From Franzmannia qiaohouensis (lineage in GTDB: Bacteria > Pseudomonadota > Gammaproteobacteria > Pseudomonadales > Halomonadaceae), in assembly GCF_031451695.1 (NCBI RefSeq), contig NZ_JARWAM010000003.1:186001-250000 (forward strand): a stretch of 64,000 nt of DNA, written 5' to 3'. This document shows, one piece after another, positions 32,544-41,612 of the stretch. Below the pieces are notes generated by a model. The model was not told the origin of the DNA. It was given only the letters and a program-made list of their open reading frames with translations, and ran no database searches. How positions within the stretch are numbered: position 1 is the first letter of the stretch; every line of letters starts with the position of its first letter. The position numbers were made by a program, and so were the translations under genes.

Positions 32544-33968
32544 ATGAGCACAGCATTTGAACACCCGACCTACAACTACAAGGTAGTTCGGCAGTTCGCG
32601 ATCATGACGGTGGTCTGGGGCATCGTTGGCATGGCCATCGGTGTCCTCCTGGCTGCTCAGTTGGTCTGGCCGCAACTGAACCTCGGGCTGCCGTGGACGA
32701 GCTTCGGCCGCCTGCGCCCCCTGCACACCAACGCCGTCATCTTCGCCTTCGGCGGCTCGGCGCTGTTCGCCACCTCCTACTACGTGGTTCAGCGCACCTG
32801 TCAGACGCGCCTGATCTCAGACAAGCTCGCCGCCTTCACGTTCTGGGGCTGGCAGGCGGTGATCGTCGCCGCGGTGATCACCCTGCCGATGGGCTTCACC
32901 ACCTCCAAGGAGTATGCCGAGCTGGAGTGGCCGATCAACATCCTGCTGGCCGTGGTGTGGGTGACCTACGCCGTCGTCTTCCTGGGCACGATCAAGATCC
33001 GCAAGACGCCACACATCTACGTCGCCAACTGGTTCTTCGCCGCCTTCATTCTCACCGTGGCGGTGCTGCATATCGTCAACAATGCGGCGATCCCGGTGAC
33101 CATGATGAAGTCGTACTCGATCTACGCCGGCGCCATCGACGCCATGGTGCAGTGGTGGTACGGCCATAACGCGGTCGGTTTCTTCCTCACCGCCGGCTTC
33201 CTAGGCATGATGTACTACTTCGTGCCCAAGCAGGCCGAGCGCCCGGTCTACTCCTACCGGCTGTCGATCGTGCACTTCTGGGCGCTGATCATCATCTACA
33301 TGTGGGCCGGCCCCCACCACCTGCACTACACCGCCCTGCCCGACTGGGCCCAGTCGCTGGGCATGGTCATGTCGATCATCCTGCTGGCGCCCTCCTGGGG
33401 CGGCATGATCAACGGTATGATGACCCTCTCCGGCGCCTGGCACAAACTGCGCACCGATCCGACCCTGCGTTTCCTGGTGGTGGCGCTGTCGTTCTACGGC
33501 ATGTCGACCTTCGAAGGGCCGATGATGGCGATCAAGACCGTCAACGCGCTGTCGCACTACACCGACTGGACCATCGGCCACGTCCACTCCGGGGCGCTCG
33601 GCTGGGTGGCGATGATCACCATCGGCTCGATCTACCACCTGCTGCCAAGGCTCTACGGCCAGACCGAAATGTACTCGGTCAAGCTGATCGCCGTGCATTT
33701 CTGGCTGTCGACCATCGGTACCGTGCTGTACATCGCCGCGATGTGGGTCAACGGCATCCTGCAGGGCCTGATGTGGCGCGCCGTCAACGCCGACGGCACC
33801 CTGATGTACACCTTCATCGAATCGGTGGAGGCCAGCGGGCCCGGCTACATCGTGCGCTGGATCGGCGGCCTGTTCTGGATCACCGGCATGCTGCTGATGG
33901 CCCTGAACACCTACATGACCATCAAGCGTAGCACCGCTGCCCAGCAGCCGCTGCCGCAGACCGCCTGA
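32544..33968 (+). CDS. ccoN: cbb3-type cytochrome c oxidase subunit I
   Basis: CcoN is the catalytic haem b/b3-CuB subunit of the high-affinity cbb3 oxidase used at low oxygen. The start is the ATG at 32544 (MSTAFEHPTYNYKVV); the upstream open frame to 32427 crosses the promoter. The 474-residue length matches the family. Ligands are visible in RPLHTNAVIFAFGGSALFATSYY, QWWYGHNAVGFFLTAGFLGMMYY, WAGPHHLHYTALPDW (CuB histidine pair) and YTDWTIGHVHSGALGWV. First gene of the ccoNOQP operon. Confidence 0.97.
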   Translation: MSTAFEHPTYNYKVVRQFAIMTVVWGIVGMAIGVLLAAQLVWPQLNLGLPWTSFGRLRPLHTNAVIFAFGGSALFATSYYVVQRTCQTRLISDKLAAFTFWGWQAVIVAAVITLPMGFTTSKEYAELEWPINILLAVVWVTYAVVFLGTIKIRKTPHIYVANWFFAAFILTVAVLHIVNNAAIPVTMMKSYSIYAGAIDAMVQWWYGHNAVGFFLTAGFLGMMYYFVPKQAERPVYSYRLSIVHFWALIIIYMWAGPHHLHYTALPDWAQSLGMVMSIILLAPSWGGMINGMMTLSGAWHKLRTDPTLRFLVVALSFYGMSTFEGPMMAIKTVNALSHYTDWTIGHVHSGALGWVAMITIGSIYHLLPRLYGQTEMYSVKLIAVHFWLSTIGTVLYIAAMWVNGILQGLMWRAVNADGTLMYTFIESVEASGPGYIVRWIGGLFWITGMLLMALNTYMTIKRSTAAQQPLPQTA

Positions 33969-33990
33969 GCAACCCGGGGAAGTCGTTAGC

Positions 33991-34599
33991 ATGAAACACG
34001 AGATTGTCGAAAAGAACGTCGGCCTGCTCTCCGTGCTGATCCTCGTGGTGATCAGCTTCGGCGGCCTGGCCGAGGTCGTGCCGCTGTTCTTCCAGGAGGA
34101 CACCACCGAGCCGGTCGAGGGCCTCGAGCCACTCTCGGCACTGGAGCTCGAAGGGCGCGATATCTACATCCGCGAGGGCTGCGTCGGCTGCCACTCGCAG
34201 ATGATCCGCCCGTTCCGCGCCGAGACCGAGCGCTACGGCCACTACAGCGTGGCCGGCGAATTCATCTACGAGCACAACTTCCTGTGGGGTTCCAAGCGCA
34301 CCGGCCCGGACCTGGCCCGTGTCGGCGGCCGCTACAGCGACGACTGGCACCGCGCGCACATGTACAACCCGCGCGACGTGGTGCCCGAGTCGATCATGCC
34401 GGCCTATCCGTGGCTGTTCGAACGCACCCTCGACGGCAACAGCACGCCGCGCAAGATGCAGGTGCTGCGCAGCATGGGCGTGCCCTACACCGACGAGGAC
34501 ATCGAAAATGCCACCGCCGAGGTGCGCGGCCAGCAGGAGATAACCGCGCTGATCGCCTATCTGCAGCAACTTGGCACCGTGCTCGAGGGCACTCGTTGA
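33991..34599 (+). CDS. ccoO: cbb3-type cytochrome c oxidase subunit II (monohaem c)
   Basis: CcoO is the membrane-anchored monohaem cytochrome c subunit. It is 202 residues long with one N-terminal helix (VGLLSVLILVVISFGGLAEVVPLFF) and the haem site CVGCHSQMIRPFRAETERYG, followed by the conserved WGSKRTGPDLARVGGRYSD and the distal methionine region. It lies 22 bases after ccoN. Confidence 0.97.
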   Translation: MKHEIVEKNVGLLSVLILVVISFGGLAEVVPLFFQEDTTEPVEGLEPLSALELEGRDIYIREGCVGCHSQMIRPFRAETERYGHYSVAGEFIYEHNFLWGSKRTGPDLARVGGRYSDDWHRAHMYNPRDVVPESIMPAYPWLFERTLDGNSTPRKMQVLRSMGVPYTDEDIENATAEVRGQQEITALIAYLQQLGTVLEGTR

Positions 34600-34601
34600 T
34601 C

Positions 34602-34829
34602 ATGGATACCGGAACCTTTCGCGGCATCATCACCTTTCTGGTGCTGGTTTCCTTTCTCGGCATCACCTGGTGGGCCTACTCGAAGCGCCGCAAGCCGGAC
34701 TTCGAGGAGGCCGCCAACCTGCCGTTCGCCGATGACGATGAGCCGTCGCAAGACGCCAGCGCCCCGGCCCGCGAGCCTGACACTCGCGACGCCGAATCCC
34801 GTACCGACAAGGGAGACAAGAACACATGA
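34602..34829 (+). CDS. ccoQ: cbb3-type oxidase subunit CcoQ
   Basis: The 75-residue protein has one membrane segment (GIITFLVLVSFLGITWWAYS) followed by KRRKPDFEEAANLPFADDDE, the usual CcoQ/FixQ arrangement. The C-terminal tail is acidic and probably disordered. CcoQ stabilises the assembled complex. It starts 2 bases after the ccoO stop, and its own stop overlaps the ccoP start by 4 bases. Confidence 0.93.
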   Translation: MDTGTFRGIITFLVLVSFLGITWWAYSKRRKPDFEEAANLPFADDDEPSQDASAPAREPDTRDAESRTDKGDKNT

Positions 34830-35764
34830 GCAATCTCTGGGATGACTCCCTCTCCGGTTTCTGGAGCGCCTGGATCATCGTCATCACGCTGGGCACCATC
34901 GCCTTCAGCGCCTGGATCCTGTTCGCCAACCGCCGCACCGACAAGGTGCCCGACGCCGAGGGCAACGTCGAGACCACCGGCCACGCCGCCGACGGTATCG
35001 AGGAGTATGACAACCCGCTGCCGCGCTGGTGGTTCATGCTGTTCATCGGCACCATCATCTTCTCGCTGGGCTATCTGGCGCTCTACCCCGGCCTGGGCAA
35101 CTTCCGCGGCATCCTTGGCTGGAGCCAGGTCGGCCAGTGGGAGGATGAGGTGGCCCGCGCCGAGGAGCGCTACATGCCGATCTTCGCCCAGTACAATGAG
35201 ATCGAGATCCCCGAGCTGGCACGGGATCCCGATGCAATGCGCGTCGCCGAGCGCATCTACCAGAACAACTGCGCGGTGTGTCACGGTGCCAACGCCCAGG
35301 GCGGCTACGGCTTCCCCAACCTGACCGACGGCGACTGGCTCTACGGCGGCGAGCCCGACAACATCGTCACCAGCCTGGTGCGTGGCCGCAACGGCCTGAT
35401 GCCATCCTGGCAGCAGCTCGGCGCCAACAACATCGAGAACGTCACCCAGTATGTGCTGGCGCTGTCCGACCTCGACCACGACGAAGAGCGGGCCAGCCAG
35501 GGTCAGCCGATCTACGCCGCCTCCTGTGCCGCCTGTCACGGCGCCGAAGGCCTCGGTAACCAGGCCCTGGGCGCGCCCAACCTGACCAACGACATCTGGC
35601 TCTACCAGGCACCGGGGCAGAGCGTGGCCGACTCGGTACGCCAGACGCTACGTAACGGCCGCAACGGCCATATGCCGGCCCAGGCCGCCTATATCGGCGA
35701 AGAGCGCGTCCACCTGGTGGCCGCCTACGTCTATAGCCTCAACCTGGACGACGACGCGGAGTAA
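34826..35764 (+). CDS. ccoP: cbb3-type cytochrome c oxidase subunit III (dihaem c)
   Basis: CcoP brings electrons to CcoO. The 312-residue protein has an N-terminal helix and a second one (RWWFMLFIGTIIFSLGYLALYPGLG) typical of the two-helix form. Two cytochrome c domains follow with CAVCHGANAQGG and CAACHGAEGLGN. ATGA overlap couples it to ccoQ. Confidence 0.97.
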   Translation: MSNLWDDSLSGFWSAWIIVITLGTIAFSAWILFANRRTDKVPDAEGNVETTGHAADGIEEYDNPLPRWWFMLFIGTIIFSLGYLALYPGLGNFRGILGWSQVGQWEDEVARAEERYMPIFAQYNEIEIPELARDPDAMRVAERIYQNNCAVCHGANAQGGYGFPNLTDGDWLYGGEPDNIVTSLVRGRNGLMPSWQQLGANNIENVTQYVLALSDLDHDEERASQGQPIYAASCAACHGAEGLGNQALGAPNLTNDIWLYQAPGQSVADSVRQTLRNGRNGHMPAQAAYIGEERVHLVAAYVYSLNLDDDAE

Positions 35765-35770
35765 TACGTG

Positions 35771-35792
35771 GCTGGCGCCGCCTGGCGCCAGC
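35771..35792 (+). terminator. hairpin after ccoP
   Basis: A perfect 9-bp stem GCTGGCGCC/GGCGCCAGC with a 4-base loop begins 7 bases after the ccoP stop. There is no T tract, so it may act as an mRNA 3' stabiliser or attenuator between ccoNOQP and ccoGHIS rather than as a full terminator. Confidence 0.5.
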
Positions 35793-35920
35793 GGCAAGTC
35801 ATCCGGCAAGTGCGACGGTGGGTGCGGCCCGCGGTCGCACCGGCCTCTCTGGCCTCGTGTCGGCGGTACAATTCCCTTTCGCCTCCTGTTTCAGCGCCCC
35901 GTGCGCGCGGTGATATCGCC

Positions 35921-37354
35921 ATGTCCGAGCGGATTCCCAGCCGAGACGTCACGCCCGACCCGGCAGTCGGCCAGCACCCGCCTGTCAGCGTGCAGCAGAA
36001 CATGTACGCCAGTCGGCAACATATCTACGTACGCGAGATCAAGGGGCTGTTCCAGCGCCTGCGGCGCAGCGCCAACTGGGTGCTGATGCTGCTGTTCTTC
36101 GGCATGCCCTGGCTGACCTGGGGCGGCCGGCCGGCGGTGTGGTTCGACCTGCCGGCGCGGGAGTTTCATATCCTCGGCGGCACCTTCTATCCCCAGGAGT
36201 TCATGTTGCTCTCCTGGCTGCTGATCATCTGCGCCTTCGGACTGTTCCTGATCACGGTGTTTGCCGGGCGGGTGTGGTGCGGCTACACCTGCCCGCAGAG
36301 TGTCTGGACCTTTCTCTACATCTGGGTCGAGCATCGCCTGGAGGGCACCCGCAACCGCCGCATCAAGCTCGATCGCCAGCCATTCAGCGTCGACAAGGCC
36401 TGGCGCAAGACCGCCAAGCACATCGTGTGGCTGATGATTGCGCTGGCCACCGGAGTGACCTTCGTCGGCTACTTCACGCCGATCCGCGAACTGGTGGTGG
36501 CGCTGCCCACCCTCGAGGCCCACGGCTGGGCCTATTTCTGGGTCGGCTTCTTCGTGGTCTTCACCTACCTCAATGCCGGCTGGCTGCGCGAGCAGGTGTG
36601 CATCTACATGTGCCCCTACGCGCGCTTCCAGTCGGTGATGTTCGACCGCGACACCCTGATCGTCTCCTACGACACCGCCCGCGGTGAGCCGCGCGGTTCG
36701 CGCAAGCGCGATGCCGACCCCAAGGCCCAGGGCCTCGGCGACTGTATCGACTGCGAGCTGTGCGTGCAGGTCTGTCCTACCGGCATCGATATCCGCGATG
36801 GCCTGCAGTACGAGTGCATCAGCTGTGCCGCCTGCATCGACGCCTGCGATAGCGTGATGGACCGCATGGGCTACCCGCGCGGACTGGTGCGCTACACTAC
36901 CGAACGGGCCCTCGAGGGAGGCAAGACGCATATCCTGCGCCCGCGCCTGGCCGGCTACCTGGCCGCGCTGCTGGTCATGATGGGCTTGTTCGCCTGGGCG
37001 CTGGGCGAGCGCGTGCCGCTGGAGTTCGACCTCGAGCGCGACCGCAACAGCCTCTACCAGCAGACTCGTGACGGCCGCATCAGCAACGTCTATACCCTCA
37101 ACGTGCGCAACCTCGACGACCGCGAGCATATCTATCGCATTTACGTCGACGGCCCCGAGGGGCTGACCCTGGTCGGCAACGACACCCTGCGCATCGGTGC
37201 CAACAGCTCGCGTATTGCGGCCATCGAACTGACCCTCGATCCCGAGCAGATCGACATGCCGAGCAAGACCATTGAGGTTCGCCTGGTATCGCAGAGCGAT
37301 GCCAGCATCAGCCAGACGCGCGAGTCGCGCTTTATCGGACAGATCAGGAGATAG
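35921..37354 (+). CDS. ccoG: cytochrome oxidase assembly protein CcoG (FixG/RdxA)
   Basis: CcoG is a membrane-bound iron-sulfur protein needed for cbb3 maturation, where it has been linked to copper(II) reduction. The start is the ATG at 35921 (MSERIPSRD), giving 477 residues. It has several membrane segments, the membrane motif GRVWCGYTCPQSVW, and two ferredoxin-type clusters, CIDCELCVQVCPTGIDIR and CISCAACIDACDSVMD. A C-terminal Ig-like FixG domain follows (NVYTLNVRNLDDREHIYRIY). It heads the ccoGHIS group. Confidence 0.95.
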   Translation: MSERIPSRDVTPDPAVGQHPPVSVQQNMYASRQHIYVREIKGLFQRLRRSANWVLMLLFFGMPWLTWGGRPAVWFDLPAREFHILGGTFYPQEFMLLSWLLIICAFGLFLITVFAGRVWCGYTCPQSVWTFLYIWVEHRLEGTRNRRIKLDRQPFSVDKAWRKTAKHIVWLMIALATGVTFVGYFTPIRELVVALPTLEAHGWAYFWVGFFVVFTYLNAGWLREQVCIYMCPYARFQSVMFDRDTLIVSYDTARGEPRGSRKRDADPKAQGLGDCIDCELCVQVCPTGIDIRDGLQYECISCAACIDACDSVMDRMGYPRGLVRYTTERALEGGKTHILRPRLAGYLAALLVMMGLFAWALGERVPLEFDLERDRNSLYQQTRDGRISNVYTLNVRNLDDREHIYRIYVDGPEGLTLVGNDTLRIGANSSRIAAIELTLDPEQIDMPSKTIEVRLVSQSDASISQTRESRFIGQIRR

Positions 37355-37356
37355 TC

Positions 37357-37866
37357 TTGAGCACCACCCCCGTCACCCCCTGGTACAAGCAGTTCTGGCC
37401 TTGGCTGCTGCTCGGCCTGCTGTTTACCTCGATCACCGCCAGTTCGACCCTGGCGGTACTGGCGATACGCTCCGCCGACGGCATGGTCCAGGAGGACTAC
37501 TACGAACACGGCCGAGCGATCAACATGGTGCTGGCCAAGCAGCAGCGTGCTGCCGACCTCGAGCTCGTCGGCGACCTGCGCATCGACGACCAGACCGGCG
37601 ATATCACCCTCGACCTGGCCGGCGACGACCGTCCCGAGCGCCTGGTCCTGCAGCTGCTGTTTCCGACCCGCGACGACCGCGACCAGACCTTTATCCTCGA
37701 GCACGTACGCGACGGCCGCTACATCGGCCAAGCCGAGGAGCGGCTGGTCTACCGCTGGTACCTGCAGCTGCAGCCGGATCACGAGACGCCGGAGTGGCGC
37801 CTGAGCGGTGAAGCGACCTTCCCGGTCGACGACGCCGTATCGCTGGCCCCGGGCGGCCCTGGTTAA
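37357..37866 (+). CDS. ccoH: FixH/CcoH family protein
   Basis: This 169-residue protein has one N-terminal membrane segment (FWPWLLLGLLFTSITASSTLAVLAI) and the FixH signature MVQEDYYEHGRAINMVLAKQ. It is needed for stable cbb3 assembly in other bacteria. It starts with TTG, with AGGAG 7 bases upstream, 2 bases after the ccoG stop; the rare start may set a lower translation rate. Confidence 0.92.
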   Translation: MSTTPVTPWYKQFWPWLLLGLLFTSITASSTLAVLAIRSADGMVQEDYYEHGRAINMVLAKQQRAADLELVGDLRIDDQTGDITLDLAGDDRPERLVLQLLFPTRDDRDQTFILEHVRDGRYIGQAEERLVYRWYLQLQPDHETPEWRLSGEATFPVDDAVSLAPGGPG

Positions 37867-37873
37867 ACCCACC

Positions 37874-40336
37874 ATGAGCGAGACCCTCGCCGTCGAGGCG
37901 CCCAGCCACTGCTACCACTGCGGCAGCGAGGTGCCCCCTGGCGCTCCCTGGCAGATCCGCCTCGACGAGCAGCGCCACGCGCTGTGCTGCCCCGGCTGCG
38001 AGGCGGTGGCGCATGCCATCGTTGACGGTGGCCTGGCCAGCTACTACCGCTTTCGCACCGAGCTGCCCGAGCGCCCCGACGACCGTCAGGCGGTCAAGGC
38101 CGAGACCTGGGCGGTATTCGACGACCCCGGCCTGCAGCAGCAGTTCGTGCACCCCGATGGCGACGGCGTGGCCGCCACCCTGGCGGTGGACGGCATCACC
38201 TGTGCCGCCTGCGCCTGGCTGATCGAGCATCGCCTCAACGCCCTCGACGGCATCACCGCCAGCGCGGTCAACCTCAGCCATCATCGTGTGCGGGTCAGCT
38301 GGGATCCGGCGCGGGTGTCGCTGTCGCGGATCCTCGCCGAGATGGCCGCCATCGGCTATAGCGCCCAGCCCTATGAGCCCGACGCCGCCCAGGCGCGCCT
38401 CCAGCACGAGGAGCGCATGAACGTGCGGCGGTTGATCGTCGCCGCGGTGGGCATGATGCAGGTGATGATGTTCTCGGTGCCGATCTACGTCGCCGAGCCG
38501 GGCCAGATCAGCGCCGACTTCTACGCCCTGTTCCACTGGCTCTCCTTCGCCCTGACCACGCCGGTGGTGCTGTTCTCGGCCCAGCCGTTCTTCCGCAATG
38601 CGCTGCGCGACCTGCGCACCCGCACCCTGGGCATGGACGTGCCGGTATCTATCGCCATCGGCGGCGCCTACCTGGCCAGCGGCTACGCGGTGATCTTCGA
38701 CGTCGGCGAGGTCTACTTCGATTCGGTGGCGATGTTCACCTGCTTCCTGCTGTTCGGCCGCTACGTCGAGGCCCGCGCGCGGCGCCGCAGCGGCCACAGC
38801 GGCAACGCCATGTCCGGTGCCCTGCCGCTGTCGGCGGTGCGCCTCACCGCGGACGGCGAGGAGCGCATCCTGCCCGCCAGCCAGCTCAGCCCCGGCGACC
38901 TGGTGCTGGTCAAGCCCGGCCACAGCGTGCCCGCCGACGGCGTGATCGAAGCCGGCGAGTCGAGCCTCGACGAGTCGATGCTCAGCGGCGAGTACCTGCC
39001 GGTCACCCGCGGCATCGGCGACACCGTCACCGGCGGCAGCCAGAACGTCGAGAGCCCGCTCACCGTGCGCGTCACCCACGCCGGCCGCGAGGCGCGGGTG
39101 GCGAGCATCGTCGACCTCACCGACCGCGCCTTCACCAGCCGCCCCAAGATCGCCGAAGCCGCGGCGCGCATGGCCCACCTGTTCGTGCTGCGGCTGCTGG
39201 TAGTGGTGGTCGGTGTGGCCGCGGTGTGGTGGTTCATCGACCCCTCGCGGGTGCTGTGGGTAACGCTGTCGGTGCTGGTGGTGACTTGCCCCTGCGCGCT
39301 GGCACTGGCCACCCCCACCGCGCTCACCGCCGGCCACGGCCAGCTGCGCCGGCGCGGCGTGCTGGTGACCCGCGCCCACGCCATCGAGGGGTTGTCCCAA
39401 GCGACCCGGGTGATCTTCGACAAGACCGGCACCCTGACCCGCGGCGAGATGCAGCTGGTCGACACCCGGCCGCTGGGTGAGCAGCGCGACGCCGCCCGGC
39501 TGCGCCAGCTGGCCGCCGCCCTGGAGGCCCACTCGGAACACCCCATCGCCCGGGCGTTTCGCCCTCACCGGCTGGCCACGCTGCGCGCCAGCGAGGTAGT
39601 CAGCCGCCCCGGACTGGGCCTCGAGGGCGACATCGACGGCCTGCGATATCGCCTCGGCAAGCCGGCCTTCGCCGCCCCCGAGCACGACCTCGAGCCACCC
39701 AGCGACGGCCAGTGGCTGCTGCTCGCCGCCGCCGGCGAGCCGCTGGCCTGGTTCGGCCTGCGCGACCACCTGCGCGAAGACGCGGCGGCCACCGTGGAGG
39801 GGCTCAAGGCCCAGGGCCTGGCGGTCAGCCTGCTGTCGGGGGACACTCCGGCCTCGGTGTCGGCGCTTGCCGCCCAGCTCGGCATCGACGACTGGCAGGC
39901 CGCTGCCAGCCCCGAGGACAAGCTGGCGCGGATCGAGGCCTACCAGGCCGACGGCGAGCAAGTCATCATGGTCGGCGACGGCATCAACGACGTGCCGGTG
40001 CTGGCCGGTGCCGACGTCTCGATCGCCATGAACGGCGCCACCGATCTGGCCCGCACCAGCGCCGATGCCGTCTTGCTCAGCCCCCGCCTGGGGCGTATCG
40101 TCGAGGCCATCGAGCTGACCCGCGCCACGCGCCGGATCATCCGCCAGAACCTGATCTGGTCGGTGTGCTACAACGCCTCGGCGCTGCCGATTGCCGCGCT
40201 GGGCATCGTGCCACCCTGGGTCGCTGCGCTGGGCATGTCGGCGAGTTCACTGGTGGTAGTGGGCAACGCCCTACGCCTGACCCGTATGCAGCCGCGCAGC
40301 CCTGCATCGCCCACCCCCTCACCGGAGCCCGCATGA
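37874..40336 (+). CDS. ccoI: copper-transporting P-type ATPase CcoI (FixI)
   Basis: CcoI exports copper across the inner membrane for insertion into the CuB site of cbb3. The start is the ATG at 37874 (MSETLAVEAP), 820 residues. The N-terminus has a CYHCG...CCPGC cysteine cluster, typical of FixI, then a heavy-metal-associated motif GITCAACAW (about residue 107). Later come the phosphatase loop ESMLSGEYLPVTR, the copper-passage motif VVTCPCALAL (about 472), the phosphorylation site DKTGTLTRGE (about 515) and VGDGINDVPVLAGADV. It is followed directly by ccoS. Confidence 0.96.
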   Translation: MSETLAVEAPSHCYHCGSEVPPGAPWQIRLDEQRHALCCPGCEAVAHAIVDGGLASYYRFRTELPERPDDRQAVKAETWAVFDDPGLQQQFVHPDGDGVAATLAVDGITCAACAWLIEHRLNALDGITASAVNLSHHRVRVSWDPARVSLSRILAEMAAIGYSAQPYEPDAAQARLQHEERMNVRRLIVAAVGMMQVMMFSVPIYVAEPGQISADFYALFHWLSFALTTPVVLFSAQPFFRNALRDLRTRTLGMDVPVSIAIGGAYLASGYAVIFDVGEVYFDSVAMFTCFLLFGRYVEARARRRSGHSGNAMSGALPLSAVRLTADGEERILPASQLSPGDLVLVKPGHSVPADGVIEAGESSLDESMLSGEYLPVTRGIGDTVTGGSQNVESPLTVRVTHAGREARVASIVDLTDRAFTSRPKIAEAAARMAHLFVLRLLVVVVGVAAVWWFIDPSRVLWVTLSVLVVTCPCALALATPTALTAGHGQLRRRGVLVTRAHAIEGLSQATRVIFDKTGTLTRGEMQLVDTRPLGEQRDAARLRQLAAALEAHSEHPIARAFRPHRLATLRASEVVSRPGLGLEGDIDGLRYRLGKPAFAAPEHDLEPPSDGQWLLLAAAGEPLAWFGLRDHLREDAAATVEGLKAQGLAVSLLSGDTPASVSALAAQLGIDDWQAAASPEDKLARIEAYQADGEQVIMVGDGINDVPVLAGADVSIAMNGATDLARTSADAVLLSPRLGRIVEAIELTRATRRIIRQNLIWSVCYNASALPIAALGIVPPWVAALGMSASSLVVVGNALRLTRMQPRSPASPTPSPEPA

Positions 40337-40563
40337 CGATTCTCTATCTGCTGATTCCGCTGACGCTGATCCTGCTGGCCCTGGCCGTCTGGGCGTTCTT
40401 CTGGGCGGTGCGCAACGATCAGTTCGAGGATCTCGAGGGCCCCGCGCACCGCATCCTGTTCGACGAGGACGAGAACGACCTCACCCCCGAGGAGCGCCAG
40501 CGCCGCCGCGACCAGGCCGCCGCCCGAGACGCCTCGCGACAGCAGGACGACCCGCCGCACTGA
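40333..40563 (+). CDS. ccoS: cbb3-type oxidase assembly protein CcoS
   Basis: A 76-residue protein with one membrane helix (ILYLLIPLTLILLALAVWAFFWAV) followed by the CcoS motif RNDQFEDLEGPAHRILFDED. It is needed for cofactor insertion into cbb3. The ATG overlaps the ccoI stop (ATGA), and its stop overlaps the next start by one base. Confidence 0.95.
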   Translation: MTILYLLIPLTLILLALAVWAFFWAVRNDQFEDLEGPAHRILFDEDENDLTPEERQRRRDQAAARDASRQQDDPPH

Positions 40564-41264
40564 TGGATCCCACCGGCCTCGACCTACCTCCGCTGGCCGC
40601 CGCCTTCGTGTTCGGCCTGCTCGGCGGCGCCCACTGCATCGGCATGTGCGGCGGCATCATGAGCGCACTGACCTTCGCCGTACCGCCCAGCATGCGCCAC
40701 CCGGCGCGCCTCAGCGGCCTGCTGCTGGGCTACAACCTGGGCCGCATCGCCAGCTACATGGTCGCCGGCGCGCTGGTCGCCGGCCTCGGCACCCTGATCG
40801 GCGGCCTGGCCGGCGGGGTACGCCTGGTGTTCCAGGGGCTGGCGGCGATCATGCTGATCCTGATGGCGCTGTACATCGCCAACTGGTGGAAGGGCCTGCT
40901 CGTGGTCGAGCGGCTTGGCCGACGCCTGTGGCGCCATATCGAGCCCTTCGGCCGTCGCTTGATGCCGGTGGTCAAGATCCCCCAGGCGGTGGCCCTGGGT
41001 GCGGTGTGGGGCTGGCTGCCGTGCGGGCTGGTCTACTCGATGCTGGCCTGGAGCCTGACCCTGGCCAGCCCACTGCAGGGTGCAGCGCTGATGGCTGCCT
41101 TCGGGCTCGGCACCCTGCCCGCGGTGCTGGCCACCGGCATGGCCGCCCACAGCCTGGCGCGGCTGATCCGCCACCCCGCCACCCGCGCGGTGGCCGCGCT
41201 GAGCATCATTGCCTTCGCGCTCTGGCAGCTATGGCGGCTGGTGCCCGGCGCCACCGGCCACTGA
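40563..41264 (+). CDS. sulfite exporter TauE/SafE-like (UreH-type) membrane protein
   Basis: The 233-residue protein has about six membrane segments and the motif LLGGAHCIGMCGGIMSAL, the metal-type HCxGMCGG signature of the UreH/TauE-SafE 'urease accessory-like' group. It is the last gene of the ccoGHIS-type operon (TGATG overlap with ccoS), a place where homologues are often found. A role in copper handling for cbb3 assembly is likely from context but not shown by the sequence. Confidence 0.85.
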   Translation: MDPTGLDLPPLAAAFVFGLLGGAHCIGMCGGIMSALTFAVPPSMRHPARLSGLLLGYNLGRIASYMVAGALVAGLGTLIGGLAGGVRLVFQGLAAIMLILMALYIANWWKGLLVVERLGRRLWRHIEPFGRRLMPVVKIPQAVALGAVWGWLPCGLVYSMLAWSLTLASPLQGAALMAAFGLGTLPAVLATGMAAHSLARLIRHPATRAVAALSIIAFALWQLWRLVPGATGH

Positions 41265-41317
41265 GTGATTAAATAACCAGAGCAGCTACCACCGGGTCGG
41301 CTCCGCGGCCATAGTGA

Positions 41318-41340
41318 GGGACGCCGGGGGCAGGTCGAGG
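41318..41340. repeat. fragment of a structured repeat
   Basis: The 23 bases match the reverse complement of the 3' arm of copy B (GACGCCGGGGGCAGG core) with few differences. It lies 28 bases before copy C in opposite orientation and looks like the remnant of a fifth copy. Confidence 0.5.
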
Positions 41341-41368
41341 CCAGTGGTTGAGCGGGTCTGCGCAGCTA

Positions 41369-41502
41369 GCTAGCAGCACCGCTCAGGACTGTTCCGGCGG
41401 CAGGTCTACGAGGTGGCGCTGTAAACCATCCCTGGGCGCTACCGATGCCATCCATGGCATCGAAACCCCCTCTCCGACCTGCCACCGGCGTCCTTCGCTA
41501 AG
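41369..41502. repeat. structured dispersed repeat, short form (copy C)
   Basis: Starts with GCTAGC. Outer arms GGCAGG (41399-41404) and CCTGCC (41478-41483) pair and extend on both sides. The apical hairpin GATGCCAT/ATGGCATC (41444-41461) is perfect. The conserved box GGCGCTGTAAACCATCCCTG between arm and apex is shared with all copies. It fills much of the 348 bases between the TauE/SafE-like gene and hemN. Confidence 0.8.
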
Positions 41503-41539
41503 TGCAGCGCCGATAGCCTGGGTACGAATGCGCGGCAAC

Positions 41540-41553
41540 TTGATCCAACGCAA
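41540..41553. promoter_or_regulatory. probable FNR/ANR half-conserved box before hemN
   Basis: TTGATCCAACGCAA keeps a perfect left half of the FNR/ANR consensus and three of five bases of the right half. It lies 60 bases before the hemN ATG. ANR control of hemN is known in pseudomonads, which supports it. Confidence 0.6.
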
Positions 41554-41612
41554 GATCGTCGCGCCGCGCCGGCGCTAGCATGGGCGCAAGATCCTCGTCA
41601 GGAGTGCCCACC

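Noticed and set aside
37691..39961. 756-codon open frame opposite ccoI
   Set aside because: Antisense shadow of a clear P-type ATPase; repetitive composition and no domain.
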